Shown in pieces: positions 40,002-49,805 of a DNA stretch of 64,000 nucleotides. The number at the start of each line of letters is the position of its first letter. Positions within the stretch are counted from its first letter, which is position 1. The position numbers were made by a program, and so were the translations under genes. Origin of the DNA: Fibrobacteria bacterium (GTDB lineage: Bacteria; Fibrobacterota; Fibrobacteria; UBA11236; JADFYW01). Under the pieces are notes generated by a model, which was given only the letters and a program-made list of their open reading frames with translations, was not told where the DNA came from and ran no database searches. The stretch spans positions 1 through 64,000 of the forward strand of contig JADFYW010000003.1 in NCBI GenBank assembly GCA_015232855.1, written 5' to 3'.

Positions 40002-40340
40002 ATGGCAAAGAAAAAAGCAAACAAAAAAAAAGTAGCTAAGAAAAAAGTAGCCAAAAAAAAAGTGGCTAAGAAGGTCGTAAAGAAAAAAGTAGTTAAGAAA
40101 AAAGTAGCGAAAAAGGCTGCCAAAAAGAAAGTAGCCAAAAAAGTAGTTAAGAAAAAAGTAGCTACGAAAAAAACTGCTGCTAAAAAAAGTAACGCTCGGG
40201 TTTACACCGACGCTAAGAAAAAACAGGTTGTTGGATTCATTACGCAATTCAACAAGAAAAATAAAAAAGGCGGAATAGCTGCAGCTTCCCGTCGTTTTAA
40301 AATTCCTGCAACCACTATCAGAGACTGGGTTGCCAAATAA
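40002..40340 (+). CDS. Lysine-rich histone H1-like protein with C-terminal HTH-like segment
   Basis: SD aaggaga; repeats of KKKVAKK/KKVVKK, then 'VVGFITQFNKKNKKGGIAAASRRFKIPATTIRDWVAK'. Confidence 0.88.
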   Translation: MAKKKANKKKVAKKKVAKKKVAKKVVKKKVVKKKVAKKAAKKKVAKKVVKKKVATKKTAAKKSNARVYTDAKKKQVVGFITQFNKKNKKGGIAAASRRFKIPATTIRDWVAK

Positions 40341-41235
40341 TCAACTGATTGTTTGTACTCTAAAAAAACGGGGTCTTGTCCAAGGCCCCTTTTTTTATGG
40401 CTATTATTTATTTTCATTGCTATTTCTGTGCCCGCTGGCAGATTCCGCTGATGTAAACTATGCGTTTGGGTTTTTGAATGATAATTATACAAATACCATT
40501 GAGAACGGACGGACAGGCAGATATATCGGAGCAGATGATTTTCTGACGTTCTCATTATTTTCCTCATTACAATTCAATGATTATCAGGGATACCTCTTTT
40601 ATAATATTGTTACATCCCGGAAAAATAATTTCCGTTATGATTTATTGACTCTGGATGTTAATCGCAGGGTTCGTTACCGGGGAGTAGATTTTTTTCCGGG
40701 AATTGAAATCGTTGTTAAGGAAAATTTGGCCGGAGAAGTAATACAAAATCAATTTCATGATTTGATATCACTACCCAAAGTATGGTGTGACTATGATGGC
40801 CCCGCATTTGGGGCAGGGGTCCTGTTTGATGCCCGGTACTTGTTAAACACGCCTTTTTTTTCTTTTGATACCTTGAGTTTTTTTCTGGAAAGTCGTTTCC
40901 CGAGCGGAGTATTACCCATTAAAAGTGGAATGAACACTGGCTACTCCCTGAGTTGGAATAGAGTGAGTATTGAATGGATAGGTGGTTTTCGCTGGTATCC
41001 CGGTGAAGTGGAACATTATAGCGAATTGATTCGTACTGGAGTTTTTGGCGCTATGGGTATCCGCATTCGTTTCTATAGAAAGTTATTTTTACAAGCGGGC
41101 ATTGCACTGTTTCCTGTGCGGAACCTTGAAACAGATCCCCTCTATAAACCGAAAAACTTCAATTATTCACCTCAAATTTCCTGGTCACTGTCCAATTCGG
41201 TGCACTCATTAAGAAAAATAATCCGCTTTTTTTAA
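40330..41235 (+). CDS. Exported/outer-membrane-like hypothetical protein
   Basis: Signal-peptide-like N-term '...YYLFSLLFLCPLADSA' then aromatic-rich alternating beta pattern. Start codon uncertain (TTG 40330 overlaps previous gene). Confidence 0.6.
   Translation: MPNNQLIVCTLKKRGLVQGPFFYGYYLFSLLFLCPLADSADVNYAFGFLNDNYTNTIENGRTGRYIGADDFLTFSLFSSLQFNDYQGYLFYNIVTSRKNNFRYDLLTLDVNRRVRYRGVDFFPGIEIVVKENLAGEVIQNQFHDLISLPKVWCDYDGPAFGAGVLFDARYLLNTPFFSFDTLSFFLESRFPSGVLPIKSGMNTGYSLSWNRVSIEWIGGFRWYPGEVEHYSELIRTGVFGAMGIRIRFYRKLFLQAGIALFPVRNLETDPLYKPKNFNYSPQISWSLSNSVHSLRKIIRFF
40370..40396 (+). terminator. Rho-independent terminator
   Basis: GGGGTCTTG-TC-CAAGGCCCC followed by seven T. Confidence 0.8.
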
Positions 41236-41480
41236 AGAGATAGTGTTCTCCGCAGTTTCGTACCAAAGAAGTATTCAGTGCTCAGATTAACGAGGTGTGA
41301 GTCTTTTTTTGTTAAAAAAGGCTAAGTCGCAAACAAAAAATCTGATAACTGGAAGAGATACCTAATCTTGAACTGAGTTGCGCTTGGAGAAAATGCCGGA
41401 TTAGAATATCTTTTTGGAACCATCTCAGAGCTGGTTCACGCCTGACCTGTGCAGCTAAATAATTAACAGTGGAGGACTCA

Positions 41481-42857
41481 ATGCAGAAAAGACGTATACG
41501 ATTACATTCCGATGACCGGCCAAAACAATGGTACAATGTTCTGGCAGACATTAAAATGAATCCACCTCTGGGTCCAGACGGAAAGCCTATTGGTCCAGAA
41601 ATGTTGGCTCCGGTTTTTCCTATGAACTTGATTGAGCAGGAAGTCAGTACTGAGCGTTGGATTGATATTCCTGAAGCAATACAGGATGTGTATTCGATGT
41701 GGCGTGCTACTCCTCTTATTCGGGCGATAAACCTGGAAAGAGCACTCGGTACTCCCGCAAAAATTTATCTTAAAGATGAGAGTGTGAGCCCTGCGGGCAG
41801 TCATAAACCAAATACAGCAGTTGCCCAGGCCTACTATAATAAAGAATTTGGAATCAAACGCCTTACTACAGAAACAGGTGCTGGTCAATGGGGAAGTGCA
41901 TTGTCATTCTCCTGCTCTCAATTTGGACTGGAATGCGATGTGTATATGGTTCGTATCAGTTTTGACCAAAAGCCCTATCGTAAGACACTTATGCGCACCT
42001 GGGGGGGGAACTGTTTTGCCAGTCCCTCAGACAGAACTAAAGCTGGTCGAGCAGTACTTGAAAGAGACCCCAACACTCCTGGAAGCCTGGGCATTGCTAT
42101 TAGCGAAGCGGTGGAAGCTGCTGTTTCTGATGAAACTGGCCAAACTCGTTATTCTCTGGGTAGTGTTCTTAATCATGTGATGATGCATCAGACGGTTATT
42201 GGTCTTGAGGCTAAAAAGCAGCTTGAGCAGGAAGGTGTCTATCCTGATGTGGTTATTGGCTGCGCAGGCGGTGGCAGTAATTTCGCTGGTTTGGCTCTCC
42301 CTTTTGCTCATGATAAAATAAATGGTAAAGAAGTTGATATTATTCCTGTTGAGCCAGCAGCTTGTCCTACACTGACAAAAGCGGCTTTTTCGTATGATCA
42401 CGGTGATGAGGCGGGGTATACTCCTCTTCTTGCCATGCACAGTTTGGGCCATAACTTTGTACCTCCGCCTATTCACGCGGGTGGACTCCGTTATCACGGC
42501 ATGGCTCCCATTGTTTGTCAGCTTGTTGTTGAGGGTATTTGTCGGCCGGAATCAGTTAACCAGATTGAAGCATATACCGCGGGTTTACAGTTCGCGCGTA
42601 CCGAAGGTATTGTGACTGCTCCTGAAACCAATCATGCTCTGGCACAGGTGGTAAAAGAGGCTAACAAGGCCAAGGAAGAAGGTAAGGAAAAGGTTATCCT
42701 CGCTAATCTCAGTGGCCATGGTATGCTTGATTTAGGGGCTTATGAAAAATTCCTGGATGGGAAGCTTGAAGAAGTAGAGCTTCCTGCTGAAGTACTGGAA
42801 CGGGCTGCGGCAGTACTATCACAGTATCCTAAACCAGAAATTCTTAAGAGCAGGTAA
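41481..42857 (+). CDS. trpB: TrpB2-type tryptophan synthase beta-like protein
   Basis: 'GRATPLIRA'-like '[16 protein letters not shown]', PLP Lys '[13 protein letters not shown]', '[14 protein letters not shown]', '[11 protein letters not shown]'. ATG 41481 with SD ggagga. Confidence 0.93.
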   Translation: MQKRRIRLHSDDRPKQWYNVLADIKMNPPLGPDGKPIGPEMLAPVFPMNLIEQEVSTERWIDIPEAIQDVYSMWRATPLIRAINLERALGTPAKIYLKDESVSPAGSHKPNTAVAQAYYNKEFGIKRLTTETGAGQWGSALSFSCSQFGLECDVYMVRISFDQKPYRKTLMRTWGGNCFASPSDRTKAGRAVLERDPNTPGSLGIAISEAVEAAVSDETGQTRYSLGSVLNHVMMHQTVIGLEAKKQLEQEGVYPDVVIGCAGGGSNFAGLALPFAHDKINGKEVDIIPVEPAACPTLTKAAFSYDHGDEAGYTPLLAMHSLGHNFVPPPIHAGGLRYHGMAPIVCQLVVEGICRPESVNQIEAYTAGLQFARTEGIVTAPETNHALAQVVKEANKAKEEGKEKVILANLSGHGMLDLGAYEKFLDGKLEEVELPAEVLERAAAVLSQYPKPEILKSR

Positions 42858-42894
42858 CCAATATTATATACAATGTAAAAGTATTCGGTCGCGA

Positions 42895-42992
42895 GTTCTC
42901 AGTAGTCAGATAATTAATGGCTGCGCCTTTTTTATACAAGAAATGGCGTAGCCACAAGAATAAAAGCTGGTAACTGACGACTGATAACTGAT
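42895..42992. repeat. Interrupted palindromic repeat with ACTGA heptamers
   Basis: GTTCTCAGTAGTCAG / CTGACGACTGATAAC (13/15 inverted match) bracketing GGCTGCGCC...GGCGTAGCC; right arm is a 7-bp tandem. Confidence 0.7.
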
Positions 42993-43018
42993 TACAAAAA
43001 AAGGTGAAATACTCAATT

Positions 43019-43711
43019 ATGCCTGTTTTGCACATATTATCCATAGAAGATGAGCCTGATATTCAGGAGCTTATTCGCTATAACCTTAAAAAGGAAGGGT
43101 ACAAAGTTTCCACAACCCCTTCTTTTGATCCTGCTTCTGAAATTATCCGGGTTAACAAGCCCGATCTTATTCTTCTTGATCTCATGCTTCCTGGTTTAAA
43201 TGGGCTTGAAATTTGTAAGGTTTTGAAAAACAACGCTGACACAAAAGATATTCCGATTATAATGGTTACGGCCAAAGGTGAAGAAAATGATATTGTTACC
43301 GGTCTTGAACTGGGTGCTGAGGATTATATTCTTAAGCCTTTCAGTATCAAGGTGCTTTCTGCCAGAGTTAAAACAATTTTACACAGAACAGGGAAAACCG
43401 CTCCTGAACAGAAAATTGATACCTTAAAAATTGATGCCCTGGAAATCCATCCGGGCAGACATGAAGTACATTTGGACGGGAAGACTCTTGAACTTACGGC
43501 TTCTGAATTCAGTGCACTTTACCTTCTGGCGAATAAACCGGGATGGGTGTTTACCCGCCACCAGATTGTGGAAGGTATACGGGGAGATGATTATCCGGTA
43601 ACAGACCGTTCTATTGATGTGCTTATCGTTGGTCTCAGGCGAAAACTGGGGAATTACGGGAAAATAATCGCCACAGTACGGGGAATAGGATATAAATTTA
43701 TGGATGTATGA
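43019..43711 (+). CDS. phoB: OmpR/PhoB-family response regulator
   Basis: REC 'LILLDLMLPGLNG', winged-helix 'LTASEFSALYLLANKPGWVFTRHQI'; cotranscribed with a PhoR-like kinase. PhoB assignment is from context. Confidence 0.88.
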   Translation: MPVLHILSIEDEPDIQELIRYNLKKEGYKVSTTPSFDPASEIIRVNKPDLILLDLMLPGLNGLEICKVLKNNADTKDIPIIMVTAKGEENDIVTGLELGAEDYILKPFSIKVLSARVKTILHRTGKTAPEQKIDTLKIDALEIHPGRHEVHLDGKTLELTASEFSALYLLANKPGWVFTRHQIVEGIRGDDYPVTDRSIDVLIVGLRRKLGNYGKIIATVRGIGYKFMDV

Positions 43712-45486
43712 AAAAGATTCAGCTATTCTGGAATCTCTATCCCGCTTATTTCATAATTATTGTAATTGGCTTCGGCCTTACTATCTGGTTTTCTACCTAT
43801 ACCTACCGTCAGTTTTCATTTAACCAGACCAGGCAGGATATGGCCTCTATTGCGCGTATCAGTGCAGATAGAATTCAACAGGAACTCAAAACCGGGGCTT
43901 TGGATATCCCTGCTGGTATTTGTGAACACCTCAGTGTCCTTGCACAGGCACGGGTCACCATTATTGAAAAAACCGGGAATGTTGTTTGTGATTCAGAAAA
44001 GGACTCTGATGCAATGGATAATCATAAAGATAGACCCGAATTTATTGATGCCAGAGAAGAGGGTGAAGGAATGTCTATGCGTTATAGCAGAACCCTCAAC
44101 CAGGATATGATGTATGTAGCTGAACCTTTGATGTTTCACACTGGTTTTGAAGGAATAGTACGGATCTCCGTTCCACTCACTTCAATTCAAGCTGTACTCA
44201 ACAGTGTACGGAACAAGTTGCTCTTAGCAGGAGTATTCACCGCTATTTTTGTTGCTGTTATGAGTTGGTTTTTGTCCCGTCATATTATCAGACCTCTGGA
44301 ACAAATGCGGAAGGGTGCAGAAAATTTTTCTAAGGGTCTTTTTAAACATCGTATGCCTCAAACGGGTTCCGTTGAAATGTCAACTCTTGCTCATACCATG
44401 AATAATATGGCGGATGATTTGGGGAAACGGATGCGAACTATTCGCCAACAACGCTCAGAGCTGGACGCGGTATTCTCTTCCATGGAAGAAGGTGTGATTG
44501 CCGTTGATGAGGGTAATTGCATATTCACTTTTAACCCAAGCGCGGCAAAAATTTTAAACATTTCGCCTACTGATGCACTTGGGAAAAATATTTTAAAAAT
44601 TGTCAGGAAGACTCAATTGCTCGAAATGCTTGAGCGCATCCTTTCTTTTAAAGAAACACTCAAAGAAGATTTAATTTTTACTGCAGGGAATGAAGAACGC
44701 TATCTCCAGATTCACGGCACTCGGCTTTTAAATGAAGGGGGAGATAGTATCGGTGCTCTCATTGTAATGAATGATGTCACAAAACTCAAACAATTGGAGA
44801 ATATCCGGCGTGATTTTGTGGCTAATGTATCTCATGAGTTGAAAACTCCTATTACATCTATTAAAGGCGCAGTGGAAACTCTTAATGATGGTGCTATGCA
44901 AAACCCAAAAGATGCTGCACGCTTTCTTAAGATGATTGCTCAGAATGGGGAACGATTGCACCAGATTATTGAAGATCTGCTTAGCCTTTCTCGCATTGAG
45001 CAAAATTCGGAAGAAGGTAAAGTGGAACGGGAACCTACTTCTGTTCAAAAAATTGTAGAAAATGCGATTAACGCTTGTGATATGAAAGCTTTGAATAAGC
45101 ACATTCAGATAATGTCTGAATTTGAATCGGATTGTGAACTTCCGGTTAATCCACAATTGATGGAAGAAGCGGTTATTAATCTTATTGATAACGCTTTAAA
45201 ATATTCAAATGATAAAAAGACCATCAGGGTTAGGGTTACAGCACAAGATGGTGAATGCAGAATTTCGGTGATTGATCAGGGGTCCGGTATTTCAGACGAA
45301 CATCTCCCAAGGCTTTTTGAACGATTTTACCGGGTAGACAAAGCGAGAAGTAGAAAAATAGGGGGGACCGGTTTAGGGTTAGCGATTGTAAAACATATTC
45401 TCCAAGTCCATAAGGGTCATGTCTCTGTTGAAAGTGAAGTTGGGAAGGGAAGCTCTTTTACTTTGCATTTACCATTATTATCCTGA
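43708..45486 (+). CDS. phoR: PhoR-like sensor histidine kinase (TM-HAMP-PAS-HisKA-HATPase)
   Basis: 'RRDFVANVSHELKTPITSIKGAVETL', 'DQGSGISDEHLPRLFERFYRVDKARSRKIGGTGLGLAIVKHI'. 4-bp overlap with phoB. Confidence 0.9.
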   Translation: MKKIQLFWNLYPAYFIIIVIGFGLTIWFSTYTYRQFSFNQTRQDMASIARISADRIQQELKTGALDIPAGICEHLSVLAQARVTIIEKTGNVVCDSEKDSDAMDNHKDRPEFIDAREEGEGMSMRYSRTLNQDMMYVAEPLMFHTGFEGIVRISVPLTSIQAVLNSVRNKLLLAGVFTAIFVAVMSWFLSRHIIRPLEQMRKGAENFSKGLFKHRMPQTGSVEMSTLAHTMNNMADDLGKRMRTIRQQRSELDAVFSSMEEGVIAVDEGNCIFTFNPSAAKILNISPTDALGKNILKIVRKTQLLEMLERILSFKETLKEDLIFTAGNEERYLQIHGTRLLNEGGDSIGALIVMNDVTKLKQLENIRRDFVANVSHELKTPITSIKGAVETLNDGAMQNPKDAARFLKMIAQNGERLHQIIEDLLSLSRIEQNSEEGKVEREPTSVQKIVENAINACDMKALNKHIQIMSEFESDCELPVNPQLMEEAVINLIDNALKYSNDKKTIRVRVTAQDGECRISVIDQGSGISDEHLPRLFERFYRVDKARSRKIGGTGLGLAIVKHILQVHKGHVSVESEVGKGSSFTLHLPLLS

Positions 45487-45499
45487 ACTATAAAGAACG

Positions 45500-46915
45500 A
45501 TGTCTATTGTAAGCCAATTTATCGTGAATCATATGGTATTGGTTTATTTCTTTTACGGTTTGTCCTTCTTTTCCCTGGGCATATCAATACTTACTCAGAC
45601 CCGTAAAGGAAGTGCATTTAACTTTGGCGCAAACTTGTGGCTTTTGGGACTTTTTGGTCTGCTCCATGGCTTCAATGAGTGGATGGACATGCTCTTGTTG
45701 CTGGGAGAGTCGTATTGGAGCACGTCAGGGGTTACCATATTAGAGAATGTCCGCTTCTTTCTGGGAAAAATTTCATATATCTTTTTGTTTGAGTTTGGAT
45801 TACAAACCGTTGTGGTTTCGGAATTGCCTAAGCGAAAGGCAATCCTGACTTCTGTTTCTATGTATGCGTTCCTGGTAGCCGTGCTTTTTTGGAAGGGGAT
45901 CAGTTCTGGTTTTAGTGCCGCCTGGTTTGCGAATACCGATTTATTTATGCGCTATGTATTCGCCTTTCCCGGAGCCTTACTTACCGGGCTGTCCTTCTTT
46001 TTACAAAAAAAGGCCCGTGAGATAACCAGACTTAAAGAAAAACGGATTACGCACTGGTTCTCTGCTGCTGCAGTTTTATTTGTTCTTTATGCGGTGTTGT
46101 CGGGGCTTATTGTAAAAGGGGGAAACTTTTTCCCGGCAACCGTTTTGAATTACAGCAACTTTATAGCCCTCACGGGTGTCCCTGTACAGATATTCCGTGC
46201 CTGTTGTGCATTTGGTATTCTCTATTATCTCCTTCGCATTTTGCATATTTTTGAAATGGAAAAGTCTCAGAAATTAAAAGAGGCTTATGAAGAAGTTTTG
46301 AAAATTTCTACCCGGGAACAGGAACGGATTGGTCAGGAAATTCATGATGGCTTGTGTCAACAACTAACCGGCATTCTGTTTAATACTCAAATGCTAGAGA
46401 AAAAAATGGAGCAGGCTGAACCTGGTTATAACGAAGAACTGCATAAGTTGAACGGGTACCTTAATGATGCTATTTCAGATGCCAGACGGATGTCTAAACA
46501 TCTCTTTCCTGTAGAAATTGAAAAACACGGACTTGTATTTGCAATACGTGAATTTTGCCAGTCTATAAGCGTTATGCATAATGTGGTCTGCAAAGCAGAA
46601 ATTGAAGATACGGTTGAATTAAAAGACCATATGAAGGCAACTCATCTTTTTCGTATTGCTCAAGAGGCTATACATAACACGGTCAAACATGCCGGGGCTT
46701 CGGCTATAACGGTTACCCTTGCAGATATCGGACATGGTATACTGGAGCTTGTGGTTACTGATAATGGTATGGGAATAGCTGATGCCGATGAGCAACGTAG
46801 AGGGATGGGAATTACCATTATGCATTACCGGGCAAAGGTACTGGAAGGGACACTCCGCATTGAAGGAAATCCAAATGAAGGAACAAAGGTGATATGCAGG
46901 ATTACAAGCACATAA
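45500..46915 (+). CDS. Membrane NarL-type sensor histidine kinase (HisKA_3)
   Basis: 'EQERIGQEIHDGLCQQLTGILFNTQML', 'LVVTDNGMGIADADEQRRGMGITIMHYRA'. Confidence 0.93.
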   Translation: MSIVSQFIVNHMVLVYFFYGLSFFSLGISILTQTRKGSAFNFGANLWLLGLFGLLHGFNEWMDMLLLLGESYWSTSGVTILENVRFFLGKISYIFLFEFGLQTVVVSELPKRKAILTSVSMYAFLVAVLFWKGISSGFSAAWFANTDLFMRYVFAFPGALLTGLSFFLQKKAREITRLKEKRITHWFSAAAVLFVLYAVLSGLIVKGGNFFPATVLNYSNFIALTGVPVQIFRACCAFGILYYLLRILHIFEMEKSQKLKEAYEEVLKISTREQERIGQEIHDGLCQQLTGILFNTQMLEKKMEQAEPGYNEELHKLNGYLNDAISDARRMSKHLFPVEIEKHGLVFAIREFCQSISVMHNVVCKAEIEDTVELKDHMKATHLFRIAQEAIHNTVKHAGASAITVTLADIGHGILELVVTDNGMGIADADEQRRGMGITIMHYRAKVLEGTLRIEGNPNEGTKVICRITST

Positions 46916-47538
46916 TACTGGTTGACGATCATCCCATTGTCCGACAGGGGCTTAAACTGATTCTGGAACAGGAAAAGTCTTATTCCGTAGACTGGGAAGC
47001 TGAAGACGCTATGGGCGCTATTAACAGCATCAAACAAAACAAACCTGATATTGCCATCATTGATATTTCCCTTAAAAACATAAGTGGGCTGGAACTAATT
47101 AAATGGATTCAAAAGCTCGATTTTAAGGTGACAGTGCTTGTGGTGAGTATGCATGATGAGGCTATTTACGCTGAACGCGCTATTAAAGCAGGTGCTCGCG
47201 GTTATGTTATGAAACAGGAAGCTTCAGAAACCATTATTCAGGCCCTTAAGCAAATTGAGAAGGGTAAGACCTATATAAGTCAATCAATTAAATCACGACT
47301 TGATATGGATATGTTTCAGAAAAATGCGGTTACCCCTTATATCGGCGCCCTCACTGACCGGGAACTGGAGGTGTTCCAACTGTTTGGCCAGGGGTTTAAG
47401 GTAAAACAGATAGCCGAAAAACTACTGCTTAGTCCAAAAACAATTGAGACCCACCAATCAAATATTAAAGAAAAACTGCATTTGGATAGTGCTTCTGCCC
47501 TTACAAAAGCGGCTATTGCCTGGAATATGAATAAATGA
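46894..47538 (+). CDS. NarL/FixJ-family response regulator
   Basis: REC 'IAIIDISLKNISG', LuxR HTH 'LTDRELEVFQLFGQGFKVKQIAEKLLLSPKTIETHQSNIKEKL'. Confidence 0.96.
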   Translation: MQDYKHIILVDDHPIVRQGLKLILEQEKSYSVDWEAEDAMGAINSIKQNKPDIAIIDISLKNISGLELIKWIQKLDFKVTVLVVSMHDEAIYAERAIKAGARGYVMKQEASETIIQALKQIEKGKTYISQSIKSRLDMDMFQKNAVTPYIGALTDRELEVFQLFGQGFKVKQIAEKLLLSPKTIETHQSNIKEKLHLDSASALTKAAIAWNMNK

Positions 47539-47634
47539 GTAGGGGAAACCCCCTATAGTAATTGTCTTTTTGTGAACTACATTAATATTGTAATCAGTTC
47601 TTGTTCAGAATTGATGGCTTTGAATCTGTTTCAC

Positions 47635-47713
47635 TGTCATCACCCGGCTTGACCGGGTGATCCATCCAAAATCGATACTTTGATGGATTGCCCGGTCGAT
47701 CCGGGCAATGACA
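47635..47713. repeat. Paired palindromic intergenic repeat, copy A
   Basis: TGTCATCACCCGGCTTGACCGGGTGATCCATC ... GATGGATTGCCCGGTCGATCCGGGCAATGACA; two hairpins in inverted orientation. Confidence 0.85.
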
Positions 47714-47787
47714 TATTGCATAATCAAAAGCATTATTTTTGAAAGTCTTAACAAGGACTAATTCATTATTCAAATAATGGAGAAAAA

Positions 47788-49797
47788 ATGAAAGTTTCAG
47801 CCCGGGTATTATTTGGTTTCTGTGCAGCTGTGGTTTGCTTTCTTCCTTGCCTGGTGTTTTCCCAACAAGAAAAGCCAGAATCTAATATTCTCGAATTAGA
47901 AAAAAAAATAGTCTCTGCTACTCGTCATGAATCTTCTCTTAAAAAAACTCCATCAATCAGCCATGTTGTCACCCGGGATGATATTGAAAAAATAAACGCC
48001 CTGAAAACTTCAGATGTTCTTCAGTATGTTTCAGGGGTAAATATTGAAAGTGGAACCGGGAGTGGTGGTCCCTATAAAAAGAATATATCGGTGTCAGGTA
48101 TGCCAAATTATTATAACGTCGTAATGGTAAATGGTATGCGGATTCGTAGTTCTCATATCCAGACAGGGGTTAATATTGATCTGATTCCTGTGGCTTCTAT
48201 TGAACGTATAGAAATTATTAAAGATGCTTCTTCTGCCTTATATGGAAGTGATGCTTTAGGTGGGGTCATAAATATTATTACCAGAAAAGGAACAGCCAAA
48301 CAAAAAACCATGCTAGGCGGAGGTACCGGAACCTATTCAAGTTATAATGGTGAAGTCATGAGTCGCGGCAGTTCAAAATCCGGTAAGACGGCTTACAGTG
48401 TATACGCTGGTTATCAACGCTCAGACGGAGCTGATATCCTTGCACCGAAACATCGAATTGGCCATCTCGATTATCGGAAAACCTCAGGTCTTGCCCGGCT
48501 TGACTTTTACCCGATAGAAGATATGACTGTTTCCGGGTATCTGAACTTTTTAACCGATGATGCTGAATTTAGTGATGCAAAACTTACAACCAGAGACACA
48601 ACACTGGTTGCTCCTGATAGTTCAACATCAACCTGGTATCAGGTAGAAAATGAATATGAAATGAAGACAGCTTTAATGTTTATGCCAGGGCTTAATGCGA
48701 GTTATATGATTAATGATATGATAACCGCTCATCTGCAGGCCTATTATACTCATTGGGATGCTGAAATCAGCACTGAGCTTGATGAATTAGCATCACCTCG
48801 TTTGAGTTTTGATTTCAGGTTACCGGGAAACCTGGTGACAGTGGGTACCGAATATCTCTGGCGAAATTATTTTCGTGGCGGTATGCCGGATACTGCTGAT
48901 CAATATACCGTTTCTGGTTTTGTACAGGACCAGCTAACTTTGCTGGATTCATCACTTATTGCTCTCATTGCTTTACGGACTGATTATGTCGCCAATACGG
49001 GTAATGATGCCGTTAATAACGGGCCGGTATTTTCTCCCAAACTGTCTGTCTTATATAGACCCGTAAATTTGTTGGCATTGCGTTTATCGGCAGGGAGGGG
49101 ATTCAAAGCACCAACAGTGCAGGAATTATATGAACATAGGTATCATTTTGGCTCTTACCGCCTGGGAAATGCTGAATTGGGACCTGAATACTCAACTAAT
49201 ATAGCTGCCAGCTGCAGATTAGAGCCGCATCGGTTTTGGTATACTGAATTGAGTGGCTATTTTAATATGCTAGATGACATGATCGTTGTTGTTCCTATAG
49301 AAGAACAAATAGATAATAAAGTGACCTATAAGCGTTTTAATATGGAAGAAGGCTTTATTTATGGCGGAGAACTCCATGGTGGTCTTCGATTGGGAAATAA
49401 GCATCTTAGTGGTACCTGGGATGGCGGGATAGCTCTTTCCTATCAGTCAAGTGAGGATGATTCTCTTAATACCCTTTATCATCCAGGAATAAACTTTTCT
49501 TCTTCACTTACGATACGTTCACAAATTATGCATGATAGATATGCTACAGCTTTTATTGGTTATAATGGTGCTACTGGCCGAGAATATTGGAAAACCACCG
49601 AAACCGGAATCAACATAAATACAATTGAAAATCTGCATAACCTGAACGTGGGACTTAGTTTTGAATTACTGGAAAAGGCTGAGGTATTTGGTAAGCTGTC
49701 TAATATTCTTATGCGGGAACATGAGAGCTATGAAGATGTGCTGATGAAAATAGAGGGTGATATGGTTTGGGAGGCTGGTGTTCGAATTAAGATATAG
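47788..49797 (+). CDS. TonB-dependent outer membrane receptor
   Basis: Plug 'VTRDDIEKINALKTSDVLQYVSGVNIESG', 'IERIEIIKDASSALYGSDALGGVINIITRKG', beta-barrel. Confidence 0.95.
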   Translation: MKVSARVLFGFCAAVVCFLPCLVFSQQEKPESNILELEKKIVSATRHESSLKKTPSISHVVTRDDIEKINALKTSDVLQYVSGVNIESGTGSGGPYKKNISVSGMPNYYNVVMVNGMRIRSSHIQTGVNIDLIPVASIERIEIIKDASSALYGSDALGGVINIITRKGTAKQKTMLGGGTGTYSSYNGEVMSRGSSKSGKTAYSVYAGYQRSDGADILAPKHRIGHLDYRKTSGLARLDFYPIEDMTVSGYLNFLTDDAEFSDAKLTTRDTTLVAPDSSTSTWYQVENEYEMKTALMFMPGLNASYMINDMITAHLQAYYTHWDAEISTELDELASPRLSFDFRLPGNLVTVGTEYLWRNYFRGGMPDTADQYTVSGFVQDQLTLLDSSLIALIALRTDYVANTGNDAVNNGPVFSPKLSVLYRPVNLLALRLSAGRGFKAPTVQELYEHRYHFGSYRLGNAELGPEYSTNIAASCRLEPHRFWYTELSGYFNMLDDMIVVVPIEEQIDNKVTYKRFNMEEGFIYGGELHGGLRLGNKHLSGTWDGGIALSYQSSEDDSLNTLYHPGINFSSSLTIRSQIMHDRYATAFIGYNGATGREYWKTTETGININTIENLHNLNVGLSFELLEKAEVFGKLSNILMREHESYEDVLMKIEGDMVWEAGVRIKI

Positions 49798-49805
49798 CCG
49801 TATTG

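Noticed and set aside
39963-40247. Minus-strand ORF rich in F/Y/L ('FFLNYFFGYFLFG...')
   Set aside because: It is the shadow frame of the lysine-rich KKKVA gene on the plus strand.
42027-42497. Minus-strand 156-aa ORF inside trpB2
   Set aside because: It is antisense to a clear PLP enzyme and has no recognisable domain or SD.
42844-43044. Minus-strand 66-aa ORF 'MDNMCKTGIIEYFTFFCNQLSVVSYQLLFLW...'
   Set aside because: It is the antisense translation of the heptamer/palindromic repeat; 'QLSVVSYQL' is characteristic of repeat-derived spurious ORFs.
47747-47768. Possible third Pho box (CTTAACAAGGA|CTAATTCATTA) before the TonB receptor
   Set aside because: Only two units, in the wrong order; a -10 at the conserved spacing would fall about 14 nt before the ATG and reads AATAAT.
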